From contig NC_050098.1 of the NCBI RefSeq assembly GCF_902167145.1, positions 129,778,207-129,842,206 on the forward strand: a stretch of 64,000 bases of DNA. Reading direction: 5' to 3'. This DNA comes from Zea mays. Taxonomy: Eukaryota > Streptophyta > Magnoliopsida > Poales > Poaceae. The notes beneath the pieces are model-generated. The model had not been told where the DNA came from and did no database searches. It was given only the letters and a program-made list of their open reading frames with translations. The translations under genes and the position numbers were made by a program. Shown piece after piece: positions 55,440 to 64,000 of this stretch. How positions within the stretch are numbered: the first letter of the stretch is position 1; every line of letters begins with the position of its first letter.

Positions 55440-55745
55440 CGCTCTGCGTGCTCTGGGGCGACAGTCGAACCCTTCGAGGGGCCAGCCTTCGAACCCCTGA
55501 TCAGTAGTGGGCGCGGAGCCCGAGTGCTCTGAGGCGGCTGTCGAACCCTTCCGAGGGGCCAACCTTCGAACCTCTGATCAGTAATGAGCCTGAAGCCTGA
55601 GTGCTCTAGGGCGGCTGTCGAACCCTTCCGAGGGGCCAGCCTTCGAACCTCTGATCAGTAATGAGCCTGAAGCCTGAGTGCTCTGGGGCGGCTGTCGAAC
55701 CCTTCCAAGGGGCCAGCCTTCTAACCCCTGATCAGTAGGAGGGCT
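55440..55745 (-). repeat. Four-copy ~81-bp tandem repeat, Huck B
   Basis: Units carry 'gtcgaacccttccgaggggcca', 'ccttcgaacc' and 'ctgatcagta'. It is the inverted equivalent of 4690-4915. Confidence 0.8.
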
Positions 55746-56662
55746 CGGGGCCCGCTTCCTTCGCGGAGAAGGATCCCTTTCGAAATATCCCCTTTCCCGG
55801 TCCCTGTAGCAAGAGAGAGAGAAAGGGGAAGAAGAAAAGGATACAAATTTAAACGATGTGGCACACCTTTTTTGACGTCGTCATCATGGCGGAGGTGAAA
55901 TGTCGCCCGCTTCGCCTGCCAAAGGTGTCGCTTGCCCTGCCGCGAAGTTAATGCGATGGGACGGGTGGTTCGCGGGGCAACCGTTGTGTGAGCCGTTCGA
56001 GGGACGGAACACGGGCGCGTCGTCTTCACGCCGTGGGAGAGGGCTCCCCTGCTGCTCCAGGAGGGGACGTGAGCTTGCAGACGATTTGACTGCTGCTTCT
56101 GCTCGCCTGCTGCCACCATTACTGCCAGCCCACTTTTGGCTATATCGACCATCGCGCCTCCTCCCGTGGCTGGCTGACCCGTGACCAATGTGCTCGGTTG
56201 GCACTGTTGGGCCATGCGTAGGGTTGCCTCGAGTAGCGGCACCGGTTCTGCAATCGAGAAGGCGCGACATTGGCGCAAGTGGCAGTGCAGTTTTTCGCAC
56301 GTAGTAACCGGCGCGCCGGTTACATGACGTGTGGGCCTGGGCCTCCATGCTGGATGCGTCAAAATCGAAGGGGTGCGTCTCCGTGGTGCGATTGCATGCC
56401 ACCTGCATGGCGGTCCGCCCTTTCAACCGTCGGTTTCGGCGAGGGTGGAGGAGTGCTTGTAACCGCGGGGCGGTTACACGCTCCGCGCGCGGCGGTTTGG
56501 CTTCTTCTGTCCCGGGCCAGCTTGCATGACGCGTGGGACCCAGCCCCCGTGTCGTAGGGGGAGGACCCTGGGGCACGTCAGTGAAGACTTAGTCCGTGAC
56601 GCCTGAGGACGCGAGTGGGGAGAGCCGCCTTTAAAAAGGGATCGACCCCTCGGGTGGTAGCC

Positions 56663-56866
56663 ATGTCTTCGCACTTCCCTCGTGCATCGCATCCTTCCAC
56701 CTTCCGAGCCCCCGGATGGGGAGCGCCTGCGTTGCCTTCGTCTTGTTGTTGGAGGAGCGAGCGCAACCTTACGGAGGTGGGCACCCTTCAGCCATCGCTC
56801 TGCTTCAAGGATTTTCATCAGGCAGCCCGGCTGCATTCCCCCACCGATGGTCACCCAGGATGGTGA
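56663..56866 (+). CDS. Short ORF in Huck B spacer, unknown function
   Basis: It encodes 67 aa, beginning MSSHFPRASHPSTF. TTTAAAAAGG (56632-56641) lies a few tens of bases upstream. It occupies the place where Huck A has the promoter and PF04195-like exon, yet shows none of that domain's motifs. It is Cys/Ser/Pro-rich and short, so it may not be a gene. The surrounding DNA (56540-57780) is GC-rich with many overlapping ORFs in all frames and no domain that I recognise. Confidence 0.3.
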   Translation: MSSHFPRASHPSTFRAPGWGAPALPSSCCWRSERNLTEVGTLQPSLCFKDFHQAARLHSPTDGHPGW

Positions 56867-57782
56867 CCACCAGTTCGATGGTGGGGAGAAGCAAGCCGGG
56901 CTGCGGCCTCTGCCCCGCCCTCAGCTTCAAGGATCTTCATCATCCTTGCTGGGGCGGGGGGCGAGCTGAGCCGGAGCCTGCCTTCGCGTGGGCTGGCGTC
57001 CCACTTCTTCCTCCGGCATCTAGGGGTGGAAACCATCCTCCAGCTATGTGGAGGAGGCGTCCTCTAGCCATGCGGGGGAAGGCGAACTGCTGCTGCCTGG
57101 CCAGGGTGCAGCATTCCGTCCTCTATCCGGGCGACTGAGGCCGGCCGCACCGGAAGGTCTCACAACACGTCGTACGCCACGAGGGAGGTACTCGTGTTCT
57201 GAGACGGTCCCGTTCTCGTTCTTGCTGCGAGGACGGGAGTGAGGACCTGCCGGTGCGCTTTGGGGCGGCCGATGCTCGCTGGTGCGGTGTTGGTAGGCAG
57301 GTGGCTGCTGTCGTCGGTGCTGAGGTGGTGGCAGCCAGAGAAGGTTTCTCCGCCGACGAGATCGTCGGCGCCACCTGCTGTTGGACCTCCGACTCTTCGG
57401 CCTTGGCGGCTTGTCCTCGCCCCTCGTGTGGGGACGTGGGCGAGGGACCTCCAGCAGCAGCGCTTGCCCTGAGGCCATCGCTGCAGCTGTCTTGTCGTCC
57501 GAGATGGAAGTTGTTGACGCTGCTGCAGTGGTCGGCGGTGAGCCACCCGGAGTTTGTCGTCCCGTGGGCCCTCCGATGTGGAGGTTGTTCATACCCGCGG
57601 GAGTGGAACCGGAGTTCCGTTTGTAATGGCACCTTGAGTGCCGGTGTTTGTTCATTGTGGCTGTCGAGGCCTGAACATCTAGGTATTTGAGTGTAATACC
57701 ATGTTTCTTCCTCATTTCGAGCACTAGGACTCGCATGTCGGCTAGCTGAACCGCTTAACCGAGTGTGAGTTGCCCTGTGCGG
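56867..57782 (+). other. GC-rich spacer of Huck B without recognisable gene
   Basis: ORFs overlap on both strands, as expected of GC-rich sequence. No shared motif with the Huck A antisense gene is evident, so this part is either unrelated filler or strongly diverged. Confidence 0.4.
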
Positions 57783-58756
57783 AAGATGACGACTGAGGTA
57801 TCCGTATCCCGGAGGCGTAGGAGTCCCTCGGCTCGGTCGGCCTTGCCACCCAAGGCTTCTCTTGCTCAGTTAAAGAACCCTCGGCTGCTCTGCGATGAGC
57901 CGGAGTCGGAGGCAGCGGTGTCAGCGTGGACAGAGGCGGAGTCGGCTCGAGAAGAAGCTTCGTTGGCCCGGGAGCACGTGGCCTCCTTGGCCGAGGAGGT
58001 GCAGCAGCGGCGGCTGGAGCTTGGCCAGGTCATCCATCGGCGAGACCAACCTCGGAGTCAGGCTGCCGAGGCCATGAGCTGGACTGATGTCCTCGGGGGA
58101 CAGCTAGCTGAGGCTACGGAGCGGTCGGTGGAGGTGTTTGCCCAGGCCGGGACCCTTACGGAGACCTTGGCTATGATGGCCCGAGCTTGGTGCTGGCCTC
58201 CTCCTTCGAGGTGGAGATCCTTCCGCCCGCGTCGCCGTCCGAGGCCGGGCCAGATTCCACCGAAGGTGGAGACGACGCCGAGGGTCCTGCTGCTCCCTCT
58301 GTTGATGTCTGAACCTGCAGGGAGAGTTTGTCTGTAGTGTGCGTATGTTTTTCGCGGCCGTCGAGGCCCAAACATATCATTATCGTGTTGTAAATCTGCG
58401 TTTCCTCTCCTCTTGTTTCGAGTATCAGGACTTGTTCGTCGGTAACAGAATCGTTTATCCGAGCGAGAGTTACTTTTCACGGAAGGTGACGAGTGAGGTA
58501 TCTGTATCCCGGAGGCGTAGGAGTCCCTCGGCTCGGTCGGCCTCGTCGCTTACGTGCACTCTTACTCGTTCATAGGATTCTGTTATCGATATAGTCGAGA
58601 AGGCACGAAAATCGTTCTGGCAGAAAAGTTTTCGAGCGTTAAGACTTGTTCGGTCAGCAGAATCGCTTATCCGAGCGTGAGTTACTTATCGCAGAAGGTG
58701 ATGAGTGAGGTATCCGTATCCCGGAGGCGTAGGAGTCCCTCGGCTCTGTCGGCCTT
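57783..58756 (+). repeat. Three direct copies of a ~60-bp block, Huck B
   Basis: The block 'gaggtatccgtatcccggag' plus 'gcgtaggagtccctcggctc' occurs at about 57783-57842, 58484-58544 and 58696-58756. The last two lie about 212 bp apart within a longer duplicated unit, between the antisense remnant and pol. Confidence 0.8.
57786..58312 (+). pseudogene. Remnant of Huck B antisense gene (coiled coil and C-terminal tail)
   Basis: This is homologous to the last two exons of the Huck A gene. A coiled-coil segment (SLAREHVASLAEEVQQRRLEL...) is readable from 57765 onward. After a frame change near 58190, a tail reading VLASSFEVEILPPASPSEAG ends at TGA 58310-58312. It parallels Huck A's VLATTFEAEILPPASSSEVG. 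The ~130-residue block between them in Huck A (including HYVVDLERVSEGY) is missing, and so is the N-terminal domain. It is a deletion derivative, not a working copy. Confidence 0.6.
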
Positions 58757-58993
58757 GTCGCTTACGTGTACTCCGTCGTTTTCAGGATCCCGCTATCAAA
58801 GCAGTTGAAAAGCGTGAAAGATGTTCTGGTAGAAAGACTTTTTCCGAGGAAAATTTTGACGCAGAGGGGGTTCCCCCCTTCTAGCCCCCGAGGGAGGGTC
58901 GGGCTTTGCCGAGGCAAGGCTGACCCTTCCTTGACGGTTAGACTTTATTTGTGTATGTATAGAAACGAGGTATATGAACGACTTGAAAACATC

Positions 58994-61575
58994 TTAAGGG
59001 TAAAAGTGACGTAGCTGTCGGATGTTCCAAGCGTTGTTGTAGACCTCGCCTTGATTGTTGGCCAGCTTGTATGTTCCGGGCTTCAAAATCCTGGCGATGA
59101 TGAATGGCCCCTCCCAGGGAGGAGTAAGCTTGTGGCACCCTCGGGCGTCCTACCGCAGCTGAAGCACCAAGTCTCCCACTTTGAGGTCTTGGGGCCGAAC
59201 CCCTCGGGCGTGGTAGCGTCGCAGAGACTGCTGATATCGCACCGAGTGTAGCAAGGCCACGCCCCGAGCTTCTTCCAGCTGGTCCAGCGAGTCTTTTCGG
59301 CTGGTCTGGTTGCTTTAGTCGTCGTACGCCCTTGTCCTCGGGGAACCGTATTCTAAGTATGTGGGCAAGACAGCCTCGGCCCCATAGACTAGAAAGAACG
59401 GTGAGAAACCCGTGGCTCGGCTTGGCGTCGTCCTCAGACTCCAGACCACTGAGGGTAGTTCCTTCATCCACCGCCTGCCGAACTTGTTGAGGTTGTTGTA
59501 GATCCTCAGCTTAAGTCCCTGCAGAATCATGCCATTGGCACACTCCACCTACCCATTTGTCATGGGGTGAGCCACGGCGGCCCAGTCCACCCGGATGTGG
59601 TGGTCCTCGTAGAAGTCCAGGAACTTCTTGCCAGTGAACTGGGTGCCATTGTCGGTGATGATGGAGTTTGGGACCCCGAAGCGATTGATGATGTTGGTGA
59701 AGAATGCCACTGCCTGCTCGGACCTGATGCTGGTTAGGGGTCGGACCTCGATCCACTTGGAGAATTTGTCGATGGCGACCAGCAGGTGCGAGAATCCCCT
59801 AGATGCCTTTTGCAAGGGACCGACGAGGTCCAGACCCCACACATCAAACGGCCAAGTGATGGGTATTGTCTGCAGGGCCTGAGCGGGCTGGTGCGTCTGT
59901 CTTGCGTAGAATTGACACCCCTGGCAGGAGCGTACAATCCTAGTGGCGTCGGCCACCGCGGTCGGCCAGTAGAAACCTTGCCAGAAGGCGTTCCCAACGA
60001 GGGCTCGAGGTGCTGCGTGGTGACCGCAAGCTCCCGAGTGTATCTCTTGCAATAGGTCCTGTCCTTCAGCGATGGATATGCATCGTTGGAGAATGCCTGA
60101 GGGGCTGCGGTGGTAGAGCTCCCTTTCATCGCCCAGTAAGACGAACGACTTGGCGCGCTGCGCCAGTCGCCGAGCTTCGGCTTTGTCGAGGGGGAGCTCT
60201 CCTCGATGGAGATATTGCAGGTACGGGGTCTGCCAGTTTCGATTAGGCGTGACCCCATCCCGCCCTCCCTCGACACGTAGTGCCTCACCCTCGGCGGCCG
60301 AGGGTGCCTCGAGCTAGGCCAAGGCCTCCTCGGGCTGGGCCGAGGCTTCCCCGGGCTCGGGCGTGTCGTCGGTCTTGACGGAGGGTTGATGTATGTCTCT
60401 GGAGAAGACATCCGAGGGAACCGTTGTCCGCCCCGAGGCTATCTTAGCCAGCTCGTCCACAGCCTCGTTGTACCGTTGGGCGACGCGGTTGAGCTCGAGT
60501 CCATAGAACTTGTCTTCCAGGCACCGAACCTTGTCGCAGTAGGCCTCCATCTTCCGGTCGCGGTAGTGGGAGTTCTTCATGACTTGGTCGATGACAAGCT
60601 GCGAGTCGCCACAAGCGTCGAGGCGCCGAACCCCTAGCTCGATGGCGATGCGCAACCCGTTAACCAGAGCCTCGTACTCGGCCACGTTGTTTGACGCCGG
60701 GAAATGGAGGCGCAACACGTAGAGGAGGTGCTTCCCAGGGGGTGAGATGAAGAGCAGGCCCACACCTGCTCCTATTTTCATCAGCGGCGCATCGAAGTAC
60801 ATGGTCTAGAGTTCCAGTTGGATCGGAGCTGTTGGTAGCTGGGTGTCGACCCATTCAGCCATGAAGTCTGCCAAGACTTGGGACTTGATGGCCTTCCGAG
60901 GAGCGAACGAGATTGTCTCGCCTATGATCTCCACCGCCCACTTTGCTATCCTACCCGAGGCCTCTCAGCACTGGATGATCTCCCCTAGGGGGAAGGATGA
61001 CACCACAGTCACCGGATGAGACTCGAAGTAGTGTCGCAAGTTTCGCCGCGTCAGAATTACTGCGTACAGTAGCTTCTGAATTTGCGGGTAGCGGATCTTG
61101 GTCTCGGATAGCACTTCGCTGATGAAGTAGACCGGCCTCTGGACGAGCAGTGCATGCCCTTCTTCTCGTCTGTTGACTACGATCGCGGCGCTGACCACCT
61201 GAGTGGTTGCGGCTACGTAGATCAAGAGGGCTTCTCCTGCAACGGGGGGCACCAAGATGGGCGCACTTGTAAGGAGTGCCTTTAAGTTTCCGAGGCTTCC
61301 TCGGCCTCGGGGGTCCAAGAGAAGCGCTCGGTCTTCCTTAAGAGGCGATACAAGGGTAGGCCTCTTTCGCCGAGGCGCGAGATGAAGCGGCTCAGAGTCG
61401 CAAGGCATCCCATGACCCTTTGTACTCCTTTCAAGTCTTTGATTGGCCCCATGTTGGTGATGGCCGCGATTTTCTCCGGGTTGGCCTCGATGCCCCGCTC
61501 GGAGACGATGAACCCCAAGAGCATGCCTCGGGGGACTCCGAAGACACATTTCTCGGGGTTAAGTTTGACGCCCTT
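58994..61575 (-). pseudogene. Decayed Huck B pol: RT end, RNase H, integrase
   Basis: Starting at 61575, the frame enters within RT (KCVFGVPRGMLLGFIVSERG). A frameshift near 61290 leads to the RT connection (LLIYVAATTQVVSAAIVV, PVYFISEVLSETK). A TGA lies at 60965-60967 and a TAG near 60806. The Tat-type RNase H starts MYFDAPLMK (YFDG changed to YFDA) with NNVAEYEAL and GDSQLV. Further disruption follows after 60314. Integrase has the finger (HSGACGHH ... CQGCQFY) and DDE residues in WGLDLVGP, ITDNGTQF and VECANGM, with a TAG at 59549-59551 between the latter two. It ends ...NIRQLRHFYP at 58994. Many lesions make it non-functional. Confidence 0.85.
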
Positions 61576-64000
61576 TGTGACACCCCAGGTGTCAGTTTTG
61601 TGTTATGACGGGAGGTTTATCCTAATCTTGGACGCTCAGTGAAATTTTCTTTTTCTCGGTCACGTTTATCTCAATTTATCAAGTTACTTGTGAAGGTTTC
61701 ACCGATTTCTGATTTTTCCCGATCTCCAGAAGGCCAAATTTGGAGCCTGTTAAAACTTTTATTCTCGACGAATGCAAACTCGGGAATCATTCTCGATTTA
61801 TAAATCTTGTCTAAAGCTCGTTTAATCAAGCGCTCGACAGTTGCTAGTCGAGCTGTGTCTGAATCCAATTTTCTCGATGTTCGATCTATGTCCAAAAAAT
61901 TTATCCGAGTCCGTACTCTCAAACGGAATACTCAGTCTGTCATCCTCTAATTAATTTCTATCCGATTCGGCTTAATATCCCTGTATCCAATCTGATTTCA
62001 AAATCAACATCGGCAGCGATTTTTAAATATCACGATTCGCTTTCTCCGACTAAAAATCCAAAGTCGATCAAATCTCAGAACGATTTATTTTCCAATCACA
62101 CGTAGGGAATTAATTTTCGAGCGAATTCAAAACAGACTCTCGGCCGAGTTAATCGCGCAACCTTCCGTTCGTCCGAACTCTTTTCGCTCTGTTTCTCAGT
62201 AGCGACGAATTCCGTAGGAACATTTTAGTCCGGAAAATATTTAGCGCGACCCAATTTAGTGTTTTGGGCCAAATCCAGTCCAACCCATTTGGCCCATAAG
62301 AAACCCTACCCTAATTTCTCCTCTATAAATATGGGCTTCCCTCCCTTGCATTCTGAAAATTTTCATTCCCACCCCTAGCCGCCCAAACCAGCCCTCCTCT
62401 TTCCTCCTTCTCCTACATGGTTGAACACCAGGGCGTCAGCTCCTTCCCCACGAAGCAAGGGCCCCTCATGGCTGCCTCCCTTGTGGCATCTTTCCCCTGC
62501 AGGTTCCTGGTCGGCGCCCTTGCTCCCTTGGCTCGACGCTCGGTGGCCAGACCCCATGGCGCACGTGCCCTCCTCCCTGGACCCCATTGCTGGGAGCTCG
62601 GCCAACAGCCATGGAGTCCAAACTCCCTGTGCTCCAGCCGGCCTCCTCTGCTCGCGCTCCCCATTCCATGAAGCAGCGCGCAGGGAGCAGGGTCTTTTTC
62701 CTCCATGGCGCGACATCCCTATTTGCTCCGGTGGCTCGTCTTCCCCGGCGCCGTCGGCCTCCTCCAACGCCGGCCACCAATCCAACATCTCCAGCCGGCG
62801 TCTTGCTCCTCCCTGCTCCCAGCCAGGGCGCCCAGAAAATCCCCCAGCCGAGCCCCAAGCAGCGCCCCTCCCTGCTCCATTTTTTTCCTTTTGCTCTCGG
62901 CCGCTGGCAGCCATAGCGCTCGCCTTTGCTCCCTGCGCGACATGCTCTGCTCGCCATGGCTGGAGATCCACGGTCGAGCCTCTCCCATCCATGGGGCAGC
63001 GGCTCCTCCCTCGGCACCTCCCCCTTGAGCAGCAACCGCGACAACTTCGCGCTCTGGCGGCTCCCTGTTTTGCACAGTCCAGTGGACAGCACCACCCCCT
63101 CCCTCCACTTTGGCTAAAGCATGCCCAACCCTATACAGCGCAGCTCCTCGCAGCCGAGATTTCCCCCACAGCCCCGCAACATTGGCGCTTCGCGGGTGTT
63201 CGATGTAATGCCCGAGTGAAGCTCTATGTCATGAACGGCAGCGAAGTCACTGTCACTGTGACCTCGCCTTTGTGCGTGGCTCTCATTGCTCCGCGTCGTC
63301 GTCGAGTCTCCTTGCAAGCTTGCGGTTTAGCCAAAACCTTGTTTGCGTGCGAGTGGGGAACCTCGACGAAGTAAGTAATGAAGAGTAAGATGTCCCTTTT
63401 TGTTTTCCAACTAATATTAGGCGATATATATTGTAATGTGTTCAATGTTGGTAGAGTTTATTATTCATGTGTAGTGACGTGCACGAGTGTGCGAATCGGG
63501 GAAATAACTGAGTTATTTTGATTGGACGTGATGTGTAAATTTAAAAATTGTAGGTTTATGTGTAGGGTGTACTATTGAACATGTATGTCGATGTATTATA
63601 ATAGTGATTGCGTTAGAGTCATTTGAAGTATTTTGAATCCATGCCGAATATGGTTGCATTCGAAATAGGGAAAGAGTCATGTTGTGCGATGAAAATGCTA
63701 GATTGATTTTATAGGTCGTACGAAAATAGTTCTATTAAGTGTATATGTAGAGTGTGTTAAAAAGATCCTATGTAGGCAGAATGTAGTGTATTGGTTAGGC
63801 GAAGAGTTTTATAATAAACAAGTGTGAGGCGTGCAATTAAGTCGAGATTGAAGTGCAAATCCTATGCAATGTGATGGGATTTGTGATTATGTAGGAGTTA
63901 TAATTGTTGATGTGACGAGTAGTTTAGAAAATGCTCGTTTGCGTAGAGGATGTATCATTGAGACATGAGTGTCGAAGTTCATTTATATTAGTGGTCGCGC
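61576..64000 (+). mobile_element. 5' part of a long Gypsy LTR, running off the window
   Basis: It starts TGTGACACCCCAGGTGTCAG, exactly where the Huck B pol breaks. It is AT-rich to 62320, then TATA, then a GC-rich leader (62350-63370) and AT-rich sequence to the end. No PBS or gag appears within 2.4 kb, so the LTR is long, as in Tekay/Prem1-type elements. ORFs such as 62421-63374 are leader artefacts with no domain. Confidence 0.65.
62324..62331 (+). promoter_or_regulatory. TATA box of the long Gypsy LTR
   Basis: TATAAATA lies in TCCTCTATAAATATGGGC, at the switch from AT-rich to CT/GC-rich sequence. Plus orientation, consistent with TG at 61576. Confidence 0.7.

Larger units (their letters stand above)
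53431..61575 (-). mobile_element. Huck-like Gypsy element B, 3' part
   Basis: It is minus sense: 3' LTR (53431-54714), PPT, hairpin cassette, tandem repeats, a plus-strand antisense gene remnant and a decayed pol up to mid-RT. At 61576 another LTR cuts it; candidate flank CCCTT (61571-61575). It inserted into E3, candidate TSD GTTTT (53426-53430). Neither duplication can be confirmed in the window. Confidence 0.75.

Noticed and set aside
57253..57690. 145-codon plus-strand ORF in Huck B spacer
   Set aside because: No similarity that I can recognise and equal ORF density on the other strand; insufficient support.
58938..59471. 177-codon minus-strand ORF at the end of Huck B pol
   Set aside because: The integrase C-terminal sequence (ending in HFYP) reads in a different frame there; this ORF is an off-frame shadow.
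62421..63374. 317-codon plus-strand ORF and large overlapping minus-strand ORFs
   Set aside because: They lie in the GC-rich leader of an LTR, overlap in several frames and show no domain; they are composition artefacts.

Overview
The window looks like intergenic DNA of a large grass genome, most likely maize or another Zea (confidence about 0.85; inferred from recognised element types, no database search). I found no host gene, tRNA, rRNA or CRISPR. Nearly everything is nested LTR retrotransposons, and several insertions are proved by matching 5-bp target-site duplications (TSDs).

Layout. 1-763: right end of a Del/Tekay-type Gypsy LTR. 764-21749: 3' half of a Huck-like Gypsy element (plus sense) whose 3' LTR is split by a complete 14.6-kb Grande-like Gypsy element (6497-21110, minus sense, TSD CCATC). 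21750-22156: fragment of an LTR with TGTTGGGG-type ends. 22322-22569: Stowaway-type MITE. 22572-24059: degenerate DNA with a (TA)n tract. About 24060-30280: a Del/Tekay-type 5' LTR holding a 4.05-kb solo LTR (25053-29105, TSD GGCAG), followed by that element's PBS and broken gag. 32312-53430: left part of a third Gypsy element (here 'E3', minus sense). A 16.2-kb Copia block sits in its antisense gene: gag-only element C1 (35368-51571, minus, TSD CTCTA), itself holding a nearly complete SIRE/Opie-Ji-like Copia C2 (39852-49210, plus). 53431-61575: second Huck-like element (minus sense, 3' part), cut at 61576 by the start of another long Gypsy LTR that runs off the window.

Most interesting content. 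All four Tat-type Gypsy bodies (Huck A, Grande, E3, Huck B) carry, between 3' LTR and pol, a gene on the strand opposite to gag-pol. Three encode the same kind of protein: an N-terminal domain sharing L-x-PN-[SA]-I and GW-x3-WF motifs (I relate it to the plant 'putative gypsy type transposon' family, Pfam PF04195), an acidic or low-complexity middle, and a C-terminal coiled coil. All three have small GT-AG introns of about 70-83 bp. Antisense ORFs are already reported for Grande and other plant elements. Less familiar to me are: (i) a stem-loop/polypurine/stem-loop cassette repeated upstream of the 3' LTR in both Huck and Grande; (ii) an array of about 22 roughly 40-bp hairpin units between the two antisense genes of Grande, with an apparently compensatory stem change; (iii) repeat arrays in every 'collision zone' where the antisense gene and pol converge.

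Decay is mainly by C-to-T-type nonsense changes (CAG to TAG, CGA to TGA), as expected for methylated repeats. Hand-compared LTR pairs differ at about 3/628 positions in Grande and about 22/1307 in C2, so both are young insertions.
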